DNA of 64,000 nucleotides from Selaginella tamariscina (GCA_003024785.1 PUQB01000181.1:201501-265500); one strand, 5' to 3'. Shown: positions 10,632 through 23,620, counted from the stretch's first letter. Program-made: numbers and translations. The notes: generated by a model from the sequence alone, not told the origin.

Positions 10632-12268
10632 TGTCAGAGTTTTAACCCAAAGGGCCAACACGTGGCAACACGTGGTTGCCAAGTGGTCATTTGGCATCAT
10701 CACCCTGTGTGAGCAACGCTAAGTCTTCCAAGATAACCTTAAAAGTTTGACTCAGGGGCCCAATTAAGCTAAAGACTTAGAGTCCTACCCTAAGTCCATC
10801 TCCTAAACCCTAGAGGATAACCCGAGTAGACTTTAGGATCCTGTCCCAGTAGACCTAGACAGGCTCATGCCCTAACCTCATAAAAGAGATGTGTCTCACA
10901 CATACCCCCATGATAGAGCCAAAGCATCATCACTTACCCCTTGAGGAATCACCCTCATTCGGGAGTACAACCCCTTTAGAGCGACAAGGGGTACCCTGAA
11001 CCATGACTAACCCCTAAGGGTTTGGGTGGCCAAGTCATACCCTAGACCTAGGGCTAGTACTTAGTGAGGGCACGAGTGTGCGCTGTAGGCGGACACGAGT
11101 GTTCTACTAAGCAAACTCCCTAAGGCTAGATTTGAATAACCCTAAGTACATGACCTTGCGAGTGCTTCACAAAAATGCTCCTGATAACAAGCTTAAGTTG
11201 TTCAACCCCTAGATTCCAAGGAGGACACTCCCCTAACCAAGTGTGCCTAAGCACACTTAATTATGAGACCTAACCTCCCTTGAGCAAATGCCCAAGGCTT
11301 AGCACCCTAGTGCAAGCACAAGCATGCCTGTTTGTCAGAGTATCCAACCCCTTGGCGACAAGCCCATGACATAACCCCAAAGGGCGTGCCTCAGGCATTG
11401 TATCATGTGACGTTTAGCCCAGTATCACATCTCCATGTGACACTGCCTTCCCCGTTGTGGGCTATCATGCCATAACCCTTAGATTCAAGAGTTGCACCAA
11501 GTGCCACAAACGTGAACTCTAGAACCCCTTAGTGAACCCTCAGTCAAACATGATTCCACGCCCACAGTTGGACAAGGACATGAATGTGCCTTGCTTGGCC
11601 ATGAGTGCTACACCTAGTTTGACGTGAAGGAGGAGGCCGAAGACAAGCCTCAACCTCTGCTTCTTGGAACGCATTCCAACAAGACCTTCCAGGCATGGAT
11701 TCGCCAACGTTAAATGTGAGCTACCCCGAAGGTGGGACGTACCCTTGTCATCTGAAAGTTAGAGCGGCACAACAGAGGGTTGTGTCTTGACGACACAAGC
11801 TAGAGCTTCCCCGAGAGAAGAGTAACGAGCTCAGTCATGAACCCAGGAACCCTCACTCCTACATACTACCTTATTTATGTGACATAGCCCCCCCTGTTTT
11901 CCTGTTTACATAAATAAGTGGGCTGGCACGGAATCTCATTCCCAGAGGGAATATACTTGGTGAGTTATCCATCGATCCCTAAACCCTAACTTGTCAAACC
12001 TAGGGGTATTTCTAAACATATCCGACATGCCGAACTCATCGGAACTAGCCATTAACCCAACCGGGACACAGAAAACCAAAGTAAGAGTTTTCTAAATGGA
12101 AGTGCTAGCTTCGCCCAGAGTTTCTTATAAATACCTAATGACACCAGCCAGACCATCACTAAATATCCAAGTGCACTAAGCGGGCCTGTTTCTTCTACAC
12201 CTAAGGCTTATCAATATAATACAGTAGGTAACAACAGTCAATGTCCAAAGTAAAAAGGGAGTCGTACA
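10632..12268 (-). mobile_element. Solo D LTR
   Basis: About 1.64 kb LTR of family D, beginning TGTCAGAGTTTTAACCC and ending near GAGTCGTACA, flanked on both sides by the 5-bp repeat GCACC (10627-10631 and 12269-12273). The last bases are degraded compared with the usual ..AAAACTATGACA. No internal region is present, so this is the product of LTR-LTR recombination. It separates A1 from the first AUX/LAX-like copy. Confidence 0.85.
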
Positions 12269-12273
12269 GCACC

Positions 12274-12865
12274 CTCCTCTGCATATTTTCTATTTTTAAA
12301 ACACATGCTATATAATTTACTTTAAATATAAGATTACATATATTACATTTAAATCACATTGGTACTTTTAATTTAAATATTTTAATTTTAATTTTTATAT
12401 CAACAGTGGATTTCTCATATATATGACATTACATTAAAATCACATTGATACTTTCAATTTAAAATTTTAATTTTAATTTTAATTTCTTTATCATCATTGG
12501 ATTTTTCACGATCAAATATATTGAAATATTAAACTTAAAATATGTTACAAATGATGAATTTAGTGTTGCTATCACTTCACATTATAGATTTTAATATAAT
12601 TTGGTTTTGTCATAACCTTCCGTCGGTTTTACACTTGTTTTCCTTTTTATGTCTCTTTAATAATATAATATAGTATAATAATTAATTTATATACACCAAA
12701 TTATATTTAAGCTGCAGAAATTTTTATTTTCAATTTATCTTAAAGTGTCTTGACTTTGAAACATAAGTTTTGTTTTTAAGTATATAATAATTTATTTTTT
12801 ATTATTATTATTATAATATTTGAGTCAATCTAGTCTTTTAAGTCTGTTCACCACAAAACATTATT
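12274..12865 (+). promoter_or_regulatory. Conserved upstream region of AUX/LAX-like copy 1
   Basis: About 590 bp of AT-rich DNA that recurs before each carrier copy (36641-37223, 48836-49431, 55633-56026, 63551-64000). Shared landmarks are CCTCCTCTGC at the start, TTTTTAAAACACATGCTATA, GGATTTTTCACGATCAAATA, TTGGTTTTGTCATAACCTT and TATATACACCAAA..TTTAAGCTGCAGAAAT. Conservation suggests it was duplicated with the gene. No TATA box can be assigned with confidence because TATA-like strings are many. Confidence 0.6.
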
Positions 12866-14623
12866 ATGGATACTGAGAATCACACAAGAGAGTCCTTTCA
12901 AGAATTTATTCTTAGAATAGTATGGTACGGAGGTTCTACATTCGATGCGTGGCTAAACATTGCAGCAGCTAAGGTTTGTATAATTCAATACATATTTCAT
13001 ATAGTGCTTGTGCGTGCGTATGTGCGTGCGTGCGTGTAATCTTCCCGTATGTAAGGTTGCAGGCCGGCTATTGAATACGCCACAAGCAAGTGCTCAATTG
13101 GGATTACCTTCAGCAATTGTTATACAGCTCTTTCAAGTAGCTATAGGAATTTGGATACAAAGCATAATTAATATTTTATATTTAAAACACAAGTTTAATA
13201 TCAGGCAGACTAGAAATCGTGACTCATATAATCAGACAATTCAGGTAAATTCTATTTAATTTTTATTTAATTTGATGATATTTTAAACTTATAGCTTCAT
13301 GAAGTCATTGGTGGACTGTTGGGGTGGAAATGGAAAATAATATCATTAATATTAAATCTGGGTCTCTTTTCTTTGTTTCAGCTCTACAAATAGTTGCATG
13401 TAGCAAGTAAGTCATAATATAATAAAATCCTTCGTTATTATATTATTTTATTAATTTACAGTTTTGTTTATCTGGTTAACGATAAATTAAATAAAAGGAC
13501 ATGGACTATGGTATTTGGAGCAGTTTTCTCTCTGTCAATACTTGTTCCAAGTGCACATAACTATAGAGTATTGTCCTTCATTGGCGTGGTTACAACTATT
13601 TTTGCTTCTGGATATTTAACAATTGCTACTCTTTCCATGGAAAGGTTGTATTTAATTTATTAATTTATATTTTATGTATAATTTATATATTTTGCATTAT
13701 TATTGTTATTATTATTATTAATGTTTATTATACAGATTCCAAATGTGAAACGCACCTCTCCACATAGTTATCAAGATTACTTCACCGGTATGTCTGCCTT
13801 GACAAATCTCGGGCACGTGGCAATCCCTGTGTAAGCACTCTCTCTCTCTCTTACACACTCACACACACTCACGCACACACATGTGGTGTATGGACCTACG
13901 TGAACATGTATTATATATTAAACATACTGCAGGGAGATTATGGATGCAATGTGGAGACCCCAAGAATATAAAGTGGCATATTTTGGAGGAGGAATATTCC
14001 ATCTTTTAATGGTTATGGTTCCAAGTATTATTATGAACATAAATTTTGGAGATGCATTACTCACAAAGACAAATGCCATAGTTTTGCTTCGAGATTCTAA
14101 GTTTAAAGACACAACCATAGTTCTCATTCTTATTCACACGGTACATACGCACTTACGCACGCACACATACACACAACTAATGTTTTACCTTTTGAAGTTT
14201 ATTAGCTTTGGGATGTTTTCAATATCTGTATATACAATGTGGGAGAAGACGGTGGGAGTACATGAGTCACCTAGCTATATAAAGAGAACATTATTTAGGG
14301 TTCCAGTGTTTATCGGGTTTTGGGTGGCAGCATTAGCATTTCCATTCTTCGGAATGATGAATAGAGTGATTGACTCTATGATAGTAACATGGAACTTACA
14401 TATTCTACCATGCATGGTTTATAACATAGTTTTTTGGTCAGTTAAAGAACAGAAATTAACACATCCTTTATCAAGGTTGGGATGGGCGGTGGATTTAAGT
14501 GTTAATTTTGGGATTATCTTATGGAGGATGATTGTGGACTGTGGGTTATCATCATGGGGCAATATGGATGCATTACTGAAGTCAAAAAGTCTTAAATTAT
14601 TTCCACGTTGTTATAATTGCTGA
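12866..14623 (+). pseudogene. AUX1/LAX-like auxin influx carrier, copy 1 (two frameshifts)
   Basis: Seven exons, with introns that fit GT..AG: 12866-12973, 13056-13244, 13295-13406, 13462-13644, 13736-13830, 13933-14140, 14198-14623. About 440 codons, against roughly 470-490 for AUX1/LAX proteins. Landmarks: WYGGSTFDAWLN (exon 1), QLGLPSAIVIQLFQ (2), VNDKLNKRTWTMVFGA (4), SAHNYRV (4), VEIMDAMWRPQEYKVAY (5/6 junction), FGDALLTKTNA (6), MWEKTVGVHES and FPFFG (7), C-terminal CYNC like the family's CYQC. The family is an amino-acid/auxin permease-type, multi-helix H+ symporter of the plasma membrane that imports auxin. Compared with copy 3, one G is missing near 13360 (exon 3) and one T near 13635 (exon 4), so this copy should not encode a full carrier. 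Exons 6-7 remain open. Confidence 0.85.
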
Positions 14624-16151
14624 TAAACATATACAATGTTATATCTCAAAACTTAATTGGGTTTAGGGTTTAAGATTTCACCATAATTAACATTAATTAT
14701 TAAAAAATTAAATATAAGTTTTTTTGAAACATAAAATAAATAATAAAGAATAGTTGTTATATGTGCTAAGAATATTCTATATATATGTTCTCAAGTAAAA
14801 TAAAAATTAAGATCACTAAGAGTTTACATCAACCTAACCTTATATTTGTTAAGACTATTTAAGAACTAATATAAAGGTTTTGATAATAACTTCTATATTT
14901 TAATAAGTAAAACATATTTTTTAATTAATTCTCTATTCTTAATAATTCTTGAAATGACCCGCAAGTTTAATATATATTTTAAATTTTTAATACTTAAAGT
15001 GTTACTTTTTCACATTTCTCACATAGAATAAATCTTTAAATTAAATTTTGTAAATTAAGTGATATATATTTAAGAAGTCATTAATATTTAATATGATTTA
15101 AAGATTTTAATACATTTATTGATGTGGGATATATATCAAATATGTGGTTATCATTATTTATATAAGATTATTAATAAAATTTGTGCTCAAGATTGTTGCA
15201 TAAAAAACAATTTTATATGATTATAACATTATAAAATAAAAATTAATATTAAATTTCATGTCCTAATGTTATATAAACATATTTAAAATAATTAAATTAT
15301 ATCTTTTATATTTTGTACTATATATAAATATAAATGTCATGCATATAAAGAAAACTACTTATTTATATGCACTTAAAATTATATAAAATATTAAATTTTA
15401 AATTTTAAAAATTAATTGTAGTGACAAGTATAAACTTATATATTTTAGTATAGATGTTTTAATGAAATAAGTATATTTCACTGCAATTTTTTTTTCAAAA
15501 ATAAAAAAGTCATCCATCCTAAAATTGATTATGAAAGCCTAAACAAATCTAATAAATAATTATCTTTAATTATTTCATTTTTCCTATTGTGTACCACAAT
15601 TAAATCATAAAATGCATACATCACACGCTTAAAGATTTACACGGCCAACACATATCTTAATTTTAGAGTTAATACATATCTTAATTCTAACAACATATCT
15701 TAATTCTAGGATTAATATTTAATTAATTATTAATTCTAAGGTTAGTACTTAACCATATCTTAATTCTAAGGTTAATACTAAATAACCATAACATCAGTAT
15801 ACACTATTCATGCATAAACACTTCGTGTTTATTAGCTTTGCAAATGATTATCTCTGTTATGGTAATATTTTTCTTAAGCAGCTTAAAAAAAATTCAATTA
15901 AAATTATTACACCAACTCTTAATGTGATTGGATGGATTATTAAAAGGGTGTAAACTTTCATTAAAATATGTTAAACTCGATATTATTTCCTTTTTAATGC
16001 AACTATATGTACATTTACTCATAAGTAATAAAAAAGTTCTACAATTCTTATGTTATATAAAATTAAATAATTAAATTTATTTATAATAATTAAAAATTAT
16101 TTAAATAGAATTAATTTTATTATTTAAATTAATTATCATATAATTTATTAC
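14624..16151. other. AT-rich spacer between convergent genes, unit 1
   Basis: No credible gene. It aligns in pieces with 38821-40126 and 51177-52521, so it belongs to the duplicated unit. It has many short A/T runs and a few repeated phrases around CATATCTTAATTCTA at 15640-15775. It probably holds the 3' ends of both flanking genes. Confidence 0.6.
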
Positions 16152-16248
16152 CTGGTTAACTTTTACAAAACTCTCTTTCACATCTTCCTTTTTTATTGAT
16201 TCAATTGTAATCTTCTCCTTATTCTGTATTAAAACAAAATAAGAATAA

Positions 16249-16249
<1 letters not shown>

Positions 16250-16320
<71 letters not shown>

Positions 16321-16321
16321 T
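16250..16321. repeat. (TA)n(TG)n microsatellite
   Basis: About 23 TA units followed by about 11 TG units, in the intron after the last recognised exon of the unknown gene. The matching place in copies 2 and 3 is short or empty, so the repeat expanded in copy 1 only. Confidence 0.9.
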
Positions 16322-17029
16322 TATACATTTAATAATATTCCATGTTTGATATCGAATATAAAACAAATTATTATAGTAAATATATATACTAAGTATAATT
16401 TAGTAATATGATGTATTTAACATAAGGTAATCTCTATATTTAACAAATTGATGACGTGGCATTTTCATTCCTATATGTGCATATGCTAATTAAGGAGAGT
16501 TTTACATACTAAGTAAACCACATCCACTTTTGAAGTATCTGTGTGTGATACACACACACATCATGTGATATGTACACACATATCGTGCATGTCAGTTTAC
16601 AATTATATTTGATTAAGGTTTATAAATATTAGCATTATATTACTGGCTTTTACCATTAAAAAAAGAATTTAACTAAAAGTATATACCTTTTCCATGGGAT
16701 GGAATCTGCCATCTATGACATCTTCATTGTAATGACCTCCAAAGATGAAATGCTTCCTCCAAAGTGTACTGTTGGTCCTTATTTGCTTAACTCCTGGCCC
16801 AGTTCTTCCATTTATCACACTTCTCTCAGGTACTATTAAATACAAAATTATATTAAATAAAAGAAATAAAAAAGAATTAATTTATTATTATTTTTCTTAA
16901 TTAAATATATGACATACCTAGTTGAACTTACCAGGATCATAATGTGAACCAGCGGCCATATGTTCTCTTTGGTGGCGTAAGTCTCGTATCTTAGACTGTA
17001 GAAATTATTTCAGTTAATTACATATATAT

Positions 17030-17115
17030 GTGTGTGTGTGCGTCTCTCTCTCTCTCTCTCTCTCGATTTATACACACACACACACACATATATCTATATG
17101 TGTGTGTGTGTGTGA
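17030..17115. repeat. Compound TG/TC/CA microsatellite
   Basis: Runs of TG, TC, CA and TG in an intron of the unknown gene. The same intron in copies 2 (40890-41000) and 3 (53280-53370) carries the same compound repeat at different lengths, so it came before the duplications and has mutated since. Confidence 0.85.
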
Positions 17116-17581
17116 ATATATGTATGTATACATTACGTATGTATATACACATATACGTAGTACAAATATATACATATAAATACTGCGGATGATGTTGTCA
17201 TGGTGACCAGCCTCCACATATCTCTTAACAGTGTGGTGAATTGAAAACCTCTTTTTTATGTGGGGAATTTGCACTGTGAACAAAATAAATTGAATAAAAA
17301 ACAAAATTAAGAATTTTAAATAAAAATTAAGCGAGACTTACGTTCGTAAGGAATGTATTGAAGTGAAGTGCAGGCATTGGGGTCGAAGCCACGTGTCAGA
17401 AAAGCCTAACATTTCATTGCTTTCATGGACTCGAAAACAACAAATAATAATGTGTACATATACATTCACACACACGCATGTGTACGAATGCATACAAATA
17501 CACACACTACACACTCACAGTGGATCGTCTCTTATGATGTCGGCCGATCCACTACCGTCAGGAAAACCCAAAGCGTTTCAT

Positions 17582-20205
17582 ATGCAACACTAGTCATTAA
17601 GAGAACCTAAGCCTTAGGAACTCAAACCCCTAACTGACTAAGCCCACGAACGAGACTCACCTTGTGAATCAGGGTACACGGACTAGCCGAGCTTTAGGTG
17701 TCGTTCCTAGCTTGGCGTGGTTGAGGCGGCCGGAGCAAGGCCTCAACCATTAGTTTTGCAGAACGTGAACTCGGGCAATGTCTTTAAGCTTGCGGGCAGG
17801 TTTTCGGACTGTCAGAGTTTTAACCCAAAGGGCCAACACGTGGCTGCCAGGTGGCCATTCGGCGTCATCACCTTGTGTGAGCAACGCTAAGTTTCCCAAA
17901 ACAACCCCAACGACCCCTAGGGTTAGACTCTAATGCCCAAGTGGATAGAAGACTTTAGGGTTTAGCCTAAGTCCCCTAGAATGTCTACCCCCAAAACCCT
18001 TGAGGGATAACCTAGTTGACTTAGGATCTTTCCCTAGAAGACCTAGACAGGCTCATGCCCTAACCCCCATTAACGAGACATGTGTTCCACACATACCCTT
18101 GTGACAGAGCTAAGGCATCGTCACTTACCCCTTGTGAAATCACCCTCATCCGGGAGTACAACCCCTTTAGGAAGACAAAGGGTACCTTGAACCACGACTA
18201 ACCCCTAAGGGTTTGAGTGGCCAAGTCATACCCTAGACCTAGGGCTAGTACTTAGTGAGGACACGAGTGTGCACCGTAGGCGGACACGAGTGTGCACCGT
18301 AGGCGGACACGAGTGTTCTGCTAAGCAAACTCCCTAAGGCTAGGTTTTGGATAACCCTAAGCACATGACCTTGCGAGTGCCTCATGAAAGGGCTCCTTGC
18401 TAACATGTTTAGGTTGTTCAACCCTTGAATTCCAAGGAGAACACTCCCTTAGCCAAGTGTGCCAAAGCACACCTAGTTATGAGACCTAACCTCCCTTGAG
18501 CGGATGCCCAAGGCTTAACACCCTAGTGTAAGCACAAGCATGTCTGTTTGCTAAAGTATCCAACCCCTTGGCGACAAGCCAATGACATAACCCCAAAGGG
18601 CGTGCCTCGGGCGTTGTACCATGTGACGTTTAGCCCAGTGTCACATCTCCATGTGACACTGCCTTTCCGATGTGGGTTATTATGCCATAGCCCTTAGATT
18701 CAAGAGTTGCACCAAGTGCCACAAACGTGGCTCCTAAATGCCAACTCTAGAACCCCTTAGTGAACCCTCAGGAACTGGTAATGTGAACCTATCAAACAAG
18801 ATCCCACGCCACAGTTGGACAAGGACACGGATGTGCCTTGCTTGGCCATGAGTGTTACACCTAGCTTGACATGGAGGAGGAGGCTGGAGACAAGCCTCTA
18901 CCTCTGCCTCCTGGAACATGCATTCCGACAAGACCTCCCAGGCATGGATTCGCCAACGTTAAGGGTAAGCTACCCCGAAGGTGGGACGTACCCCTGGCAT
19001 TTGGAAGTTAGGGCGGCACAACAGAGGGTTGTGTCTTGACGACACAAGCTAGAGCTTGCACCGGGAGAAGAGTAACGAGCTCAGTCATGAACCCAGGAAC
19101 CCTCACTCCTATATACTACTTTATTTATGTGACAGAGCCCCCCCCCCCTGTTTTCCTATTTACATAAGTGGGCTAGCACTGAAATCTCATTCCCAGAGGG
19201 AACGTACTTAGTGAGTTATCCATCAACCCCTAAACCCTAACCTATCAAACCTGGGGGTATTTCTAAGCATATCCGACATGTCGAACTCACTAGAACTAGC
19301 CATTAATCCAACCGGGACACGGAAAATCAAGGTAAGAGTTTTCTAAATGGAAGTGCTAGATTCGCCCAGAGTTTCTTGCAAATACCTAATGACACCCGGC
19401 CAGACCACCACACTAGATATCCAAGTGCACTAAGCGGGCCTGTTTCTTCTACACTTAGGGCTTATCAACATAGTACAGTAGGTAACAACAGTCAACATCC
19501 AAAGTAAAGAGGAGTCATAGTAAAAACTATGACACGGACCAAGGAATCTGATTAACTCGGAAGTGACGTGCCCTATCTCAAAGGCAAGATCCTGCCAACG
19601 ATAAGGATAGTCTAACCCTAGGGTGGGTTGTACCCCTGTCGTGTGGAAGTTTGGGCGGCACAACGGAGGGTTGCACCTTGACGACACAAGCTTAGCTTGC
19701 ACCGGTAGGAGGTTAACGAGCTCTCTTTTGAACCCAGGAAGCCTCACTACATATACTCTACCTTATTTATGTGACGGACCCCCCCCCCCCTGTTTACCTA
19801 AATGAGTAAGTGGGCTGGCACGGAAATGCCAGCCCTTAGAGAAAATGGTTGTCCTAACCTAACCCTAAACCTAACCCCTAGGGGGGGTATTAGGGCGTGG
19901 GGTTAGGGCAACCCTAGGGTTAGGTCAACCCTAGGGGTGTCCCTAACCCTTTTTGACAAGCTATATTTAACGGAAAACCTATCTTTTGTAACGTCAAACT
20001 GGGGGAGAGTTTTCTAGAGGGTAAGTACTACCTTCGCCTAGAGTTTCTCGAGGTACCTAGTGACAGCCGGCCGGACTACCCCTAAACACCTAAGTGCACT
20101 AAGCGGGGCTGTTTCTCACTACAACTAGGGTTCGCCACACAACTCGGTAGGTAACAACAGTCAAACCCCAAAGTAAAGGGTCGAGTCATAGTAAAAACTA
20201 TGACA
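17582..20205 (-). repeat. C 3' LTR, truncated and interrupted
   Basis: C LTR sequence at 17605-17809 and 19535-20205, matching 25604-26562, with the D solo LTR in between. The outermost part seen in the other LTR (TGTCAGAGTTTTTACCTGG and about 100 bp) is replaced by a short stretch, TGCAACACTAGTCATTAAGA, which I cannot place. Confidence 0.75.
17810..19534 (-). mobile_element. Solo D LTR inside C 3' LTR
   Basis: Complete 1,725-bp LTR from TGTCAGAGTTTTAACCC to AAAAACTATGACA, flanked by perfect CGGAC duplications at 17805-17809 and 19535-19539. This is the best reference for family D LTR length. It post-dates C. A short internal tandem duplication (GTGTGCACCGTAGGCGGACACGA region) lies near 18265-18310, and a run of C at 19138-19148. 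Confidence 0.9.
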
Positions 20206-20225
20206 CACTCCCCTTTGAAAATGTC
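20206..20225 (-). other. C polypurine tract
   Basis: The minus strand reads AAAGGGGAGTG directly before the 3' LTR start TGTCATAG, which is the expected plus-strand primer position for reverse transcription. Confidence 0.75.
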
Positions 20226-20599
20226 AACGTCCTCGTTGACGTCTAACTCCAAGACTAGATAGTTAGAAAAATTAACTGAAAACTAACATATCACTCTATG
20301 TGGAGTCAGCCAAAAGTTCACAAGTTTTATTACCCCCCTTGCATTACGAAACCAAGTACTTCAGAACCGTCGTTCACTGAGTCGAAACAGCTGCCGGAGG
20401 CACCACCTGCGACAAGAAGTCACTTGGAGACCTTTTGCACGTCTGCAAAGTCTGTCACCCGACACGACAACAAGTTAATTAATTTCTTTAAGTTAACTAG
20501 AATTTATATTGGAGGCCTCTAGTTAGGTTGTTGCGGCCCCTAGGTTAATAAGAAATAAATTGCTTTATTTCTTCATCATTATTACAGTTTGAGACCTTG

Positions 20600-22165
20600 C
20601 CTCAAACTCCTTCACTATCTCCATCGCGTTCTGTAGATTATCCAATGGTTCCCATGTCGACTCGCATGCCGGGTAACCCTTCCACTTAAAAGATATTCTC
20701 GTTTACGTTTTCGCGTCCCTCGGCGTTTAATATCCTTTGCATCCAATATCGACTCAACTTCGAACTCCTTCGTATCGCCGACCAGCTCAGGAAGCGGACG
20801 TAAGCTTTCATATCTCTGCGGATGTTTCTCATCCTTGTGGAATGGCTCGAGTAAATTGACATGAAACACATTGTGTATTGTTCCCAACTCCGGAGGAAGA
20901 TCTAACTCATAAGCCACTTTCCCTACTTGCTTCACCACCTTGTATGGACCTATGTAGTGCGATAGAAATTCCTCGAAAGAGTCGTTGGAACCTTCAGGTT
21001 TTTGGTACTCAACAATACCATATCCCCAACCTGATACTCTACATCCCGCCGATGTTATCGTACTGCTGACGATACCTTTCCTGAGCTGCAGCCATCGCTT
21101 GACGAGCAGCTTCCCATGTTCGATACAATTGTCCCGTGAACTCTGCTACAGATGGAACTCGATTGCTATCGTCTTTCGGTAACACCATACTCTGAGGAAT
21201 ACCACCCTTATTCCCAGTTAACACTTCCATCGGGCTACATCCGATTGCAGTGTGTGTCGAGTTATTGTAACATATCTCAGCCATATAAGTGTTCAGCCCA
21301 ATCAAGTTGATCACCTTGAACATAGCATCTGAGATAGTCCTCGACTTGTCGGTTCACCTCTCCGTTTGACCATCAGTTTGCGATGGTAAGCCGTACTGAA
21401 CTTCAGCATCGTACCAAACTGCTTAAAAACGTCCCCAAAACTTCCCCGTAAACCGAGGATCCCGATCTGAGATCATGGTTTCCGGTAGTCCGCGCACTCT
21501 TATGACTTCGTGGAAGAACAACTTCGCTGCTTGAATTGCATTCACTGTCTCTACAGTTGGAATGAAATGAGCAACCTTTGAAAACGATCGACTACCACCA
21601 TGAGCGCATTAAAACCACAAGATTTTGGCAATCCCATGATAAAGTCCAAAGTAACACTTTGAAATGGCCGCTCTGGAATCGGTATACACTGCAACTTCCC
21701 AGCTCGTTTTTGCGATCGACTCTTTACTTGTTGACATGTGGGGCATGTCTTGACATACTTGGCAACATCATCTATCATACCCGGCCAATAGAATCCCTGT
21801 TTCAACAAAGCCAACGTCTTATGCCTTCCACCATGTCCTGCCAAAGGAACGTCGTGATGCTCTCTTAACAGCCTCTCCCTCCATGTCCCTTCTGGAACAT
21901 AGAGTCTCTTTTCTTTATAATAAAGAACTCCATCTCGTACCGCAAAATGCGCCTGTTTGAGTGCATCCATTCGACTTTCTATTCCTGCTGGAATATTACC
22001 ATCTCTTCGTAACTGATGAACTTGTTTCCTCTTTGCCACCAGGCTCAAAGCCTCCTTAGCAAACTTGTCCTGAGGATACGCCGTCACAAATTCATCCACC
22101 AAAGTTGACACGGGTGCTGACATAATACGAAGATGACCCTTTCTACTGAGTGCATCAGCTACCAC
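20600..22165 (-). pseudogene. C integrase with C-terminal chromodomain
   Basis: Minus strand from 22165: LRREHHDVPLAGHGGRHKT and CPTCQQVKSR (HHCC), the first catalytic Asp in VTLDFIMGLPKS, VVVDRF, a frame break near 21560, then SDRDPRF (about 21450) and SQTDGQTER (about 21370), then ICYNNSTHTAIGCSPMEVLT. The C-terminus reads YELDLPPELGTIHNVFHVNL, and EFEVESILDAKDIKRRGTRK starts a chromodomain. A frameshift after KREYLL moves its second half (WKGYP..STWEPL) into another frame near 20640-20680. Chromodomains steer chromovirus integration through modified histones. At least three frame breaks. Confidence 0.85.
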
Positions 22166-23449
22166 ATTGTCCTTTCCCGCTTATGTTGATTTCAGGCTGA
22201 AATCGTGCCAACTTCTGCTGCCATCTAGCATACTTCGGCGATAGCTTCGGCTGCGTTTCAAAATACCTTAGAGTTACACTATCTGTCCAAACCACAGTGC
22301 CATGACTTGGAAGATAATGACGCCAATACTCCAAGGAAGCAACAATAGCATACATCTCCTTTTCGTGAGTAGGCCATCGAGTTTGCGCGGCATCTAACTT
22401 CTTCGAGAAAAAGGACACTGGATGTCCTTTCTGTTGCAATACACCACCAATTGCAAAGTCGGAAGCGTCACATTCTACTTCAAAGGGATCTTCAAAGATG
22501 GGCAACTGCAAAACTGGCTCAGAAGAGATAGCCTCTTTGAGTTTGACGAACGCACGTTGGCACTCTGGAGTCCAATGCCATGGAATGTTTTTCGTAAGAT
22601 CTGTCAATGGGGCCGCTATTTCCGAGTAACCCTTTATGAATCTTCGGTAATACCCTGTCAGACCAAGAAATGATCTAACTTCATGCACATCTTTTAAAGT
22701 CATCCACTCGTAATAGCTTGAATTTTCTTTGGGTCCATGGCAACCTCCCCACCTGAGATCAAGTGTCCCAAGAAATCTATCTTGGTTTGACCAAATGCGC
22801 ACTTGCTTTCTTTAGCATACAACTGGTTCTCTCTCAACCTCTGAAACACTTTTTCTAAGTGTTCCACATGTTCCTCAATTGTCGAACTGAAAATCAGAAT
22901 GTCATCAATATACACCACTACGAACTCGTCTAGATAGTCTCTAAACACATCATCCATCATTGTGCAAAAAGTTGCTGGAGCATTGCACAACCCGAATGGT
23001 AAGACTAGAAACTCAAATGATCCATAACGCGTTCGAAAAGCGGTCTTCTCAATGTCATTCTCTGCTACCCGAATCTGATGGTACCCCGATCTCAAGTCTA
23101 TTCTTGAAAAATACTTTGCTTTTGATAGCCTATCAAATAAGTCGTCCACTCGTGGAAGAGGATACTTATTTTTGATAGTTATCGCGTTCAGCGCTCGATA
23201 GTCCACACACATTCGCATCGTACCATCCTTTTTCATTACAAACAAGATAGGTGCACCATATGGCGATCGACTAGGTCGAATGTGTCCTCGACCAATCAAT
23301 TCTGTCAGCTGTCTCTTCAATTCTACTAACTCTTGAGGATTCAACCGATATGGGGCTCTTGCCGGTGGAGACGAACCTGGCAAAATCTCTATCTGTGGTC
23401 CACAGCTCGACGTGGAGGTAACTCGGCGGCAAGTCTTCTGGCAACACAT
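22155..23449 (-). pseudogene. C reverse transcriptase and RNase H
   Basis: Minus strand. RT 23449-22700: [49 protein letters not shown], and an intact catalytic box [13 protein letters not shown] near 22900. RNase H 22802-22155 in an overlapping frame: VRSFLGLTGYYRRFIKGY, FEVECDASDFAIGGVLQQKG, THEKEMYAIVASLEYWRHYL, ARFQPEINIS. The only obvious damage is a frameshift near 22720-22800. This is the best-preserved polymerase in the window besides that of E. Confidence 0.9.
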
Positions 23450-23620
23450 CCTTAAACATGTTCAAGACTTCCAAAATAGGTTCAGGAACAGATTCTTGAC
23501 CATCTCCTATTTTGACTTCACCAGTATCCAAAACCATTGCAAGAAACACACGTTCCCGATGTCTAACTGCCTTACGCAACTGAGTTAAGGTAAGGAACAT
23601 AGGATTCCAATCCTTATCAG

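Larger units (their letters stand above)
16152..17440 (-). pseudogene. Spliced gene of unknown function, copy 1
   Basis: I do not recognise the family. Conserved exon blocks on the minus strand, with splice-like borders: about 17341-17400 (DPNACTSLQYIPY), 17186-17273 (KKRFSIHHTVKRYVEAGHHD), 16932-16995 (SKIRDLRHQREHMAAGSHYD), 16687-16832 (ending NEDVIDGRFHPMEK) and 16152-16223 (KEKITIESIKKEDVKESF). The same blocks, in order and with introns, occur at 40127-41345 and 52515-53820. Exon borders conserved between paralogues show this was a real gene. Copy 1 has lost part of the third block (a deletion against copy 2) and carries a short inversion in the fourth (16739-16797). It converges on the AUX/LAX-like copy upstream. 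Confidence 0.6.

Noticed and set aside
16101-16328. Open frame rich in Tyr/Ile and His/Thr repeats
   Set aside because: It is a translation of the TA/TG microsatellite. Only its downstream part overlaps a real exon block of the unknown gene.
18734-19039. Pro/Cys-rich open frames repeated at 26623, 29369 and 34283
   Set aside because: These lie in D LTRs on either strand; chance frames in GC-richer LTR DNA.
19430-19805. Open frames such as one starting MRLPGFKRELVNLLPVQAKL, repeated at 25854 and 43432
   Set aside because: They recur because they lie in C LTRs. They have no motif and are broken in some copies.
19850-19960. Telomere-like CCCTAA/CCCTAAA phrases
   Set aside because: They are irregular, lie inside C and D LTRs and recur at each LTR copy (for example 26230, 43650), so they are LTR sequence and not interstitial telomere arrays.
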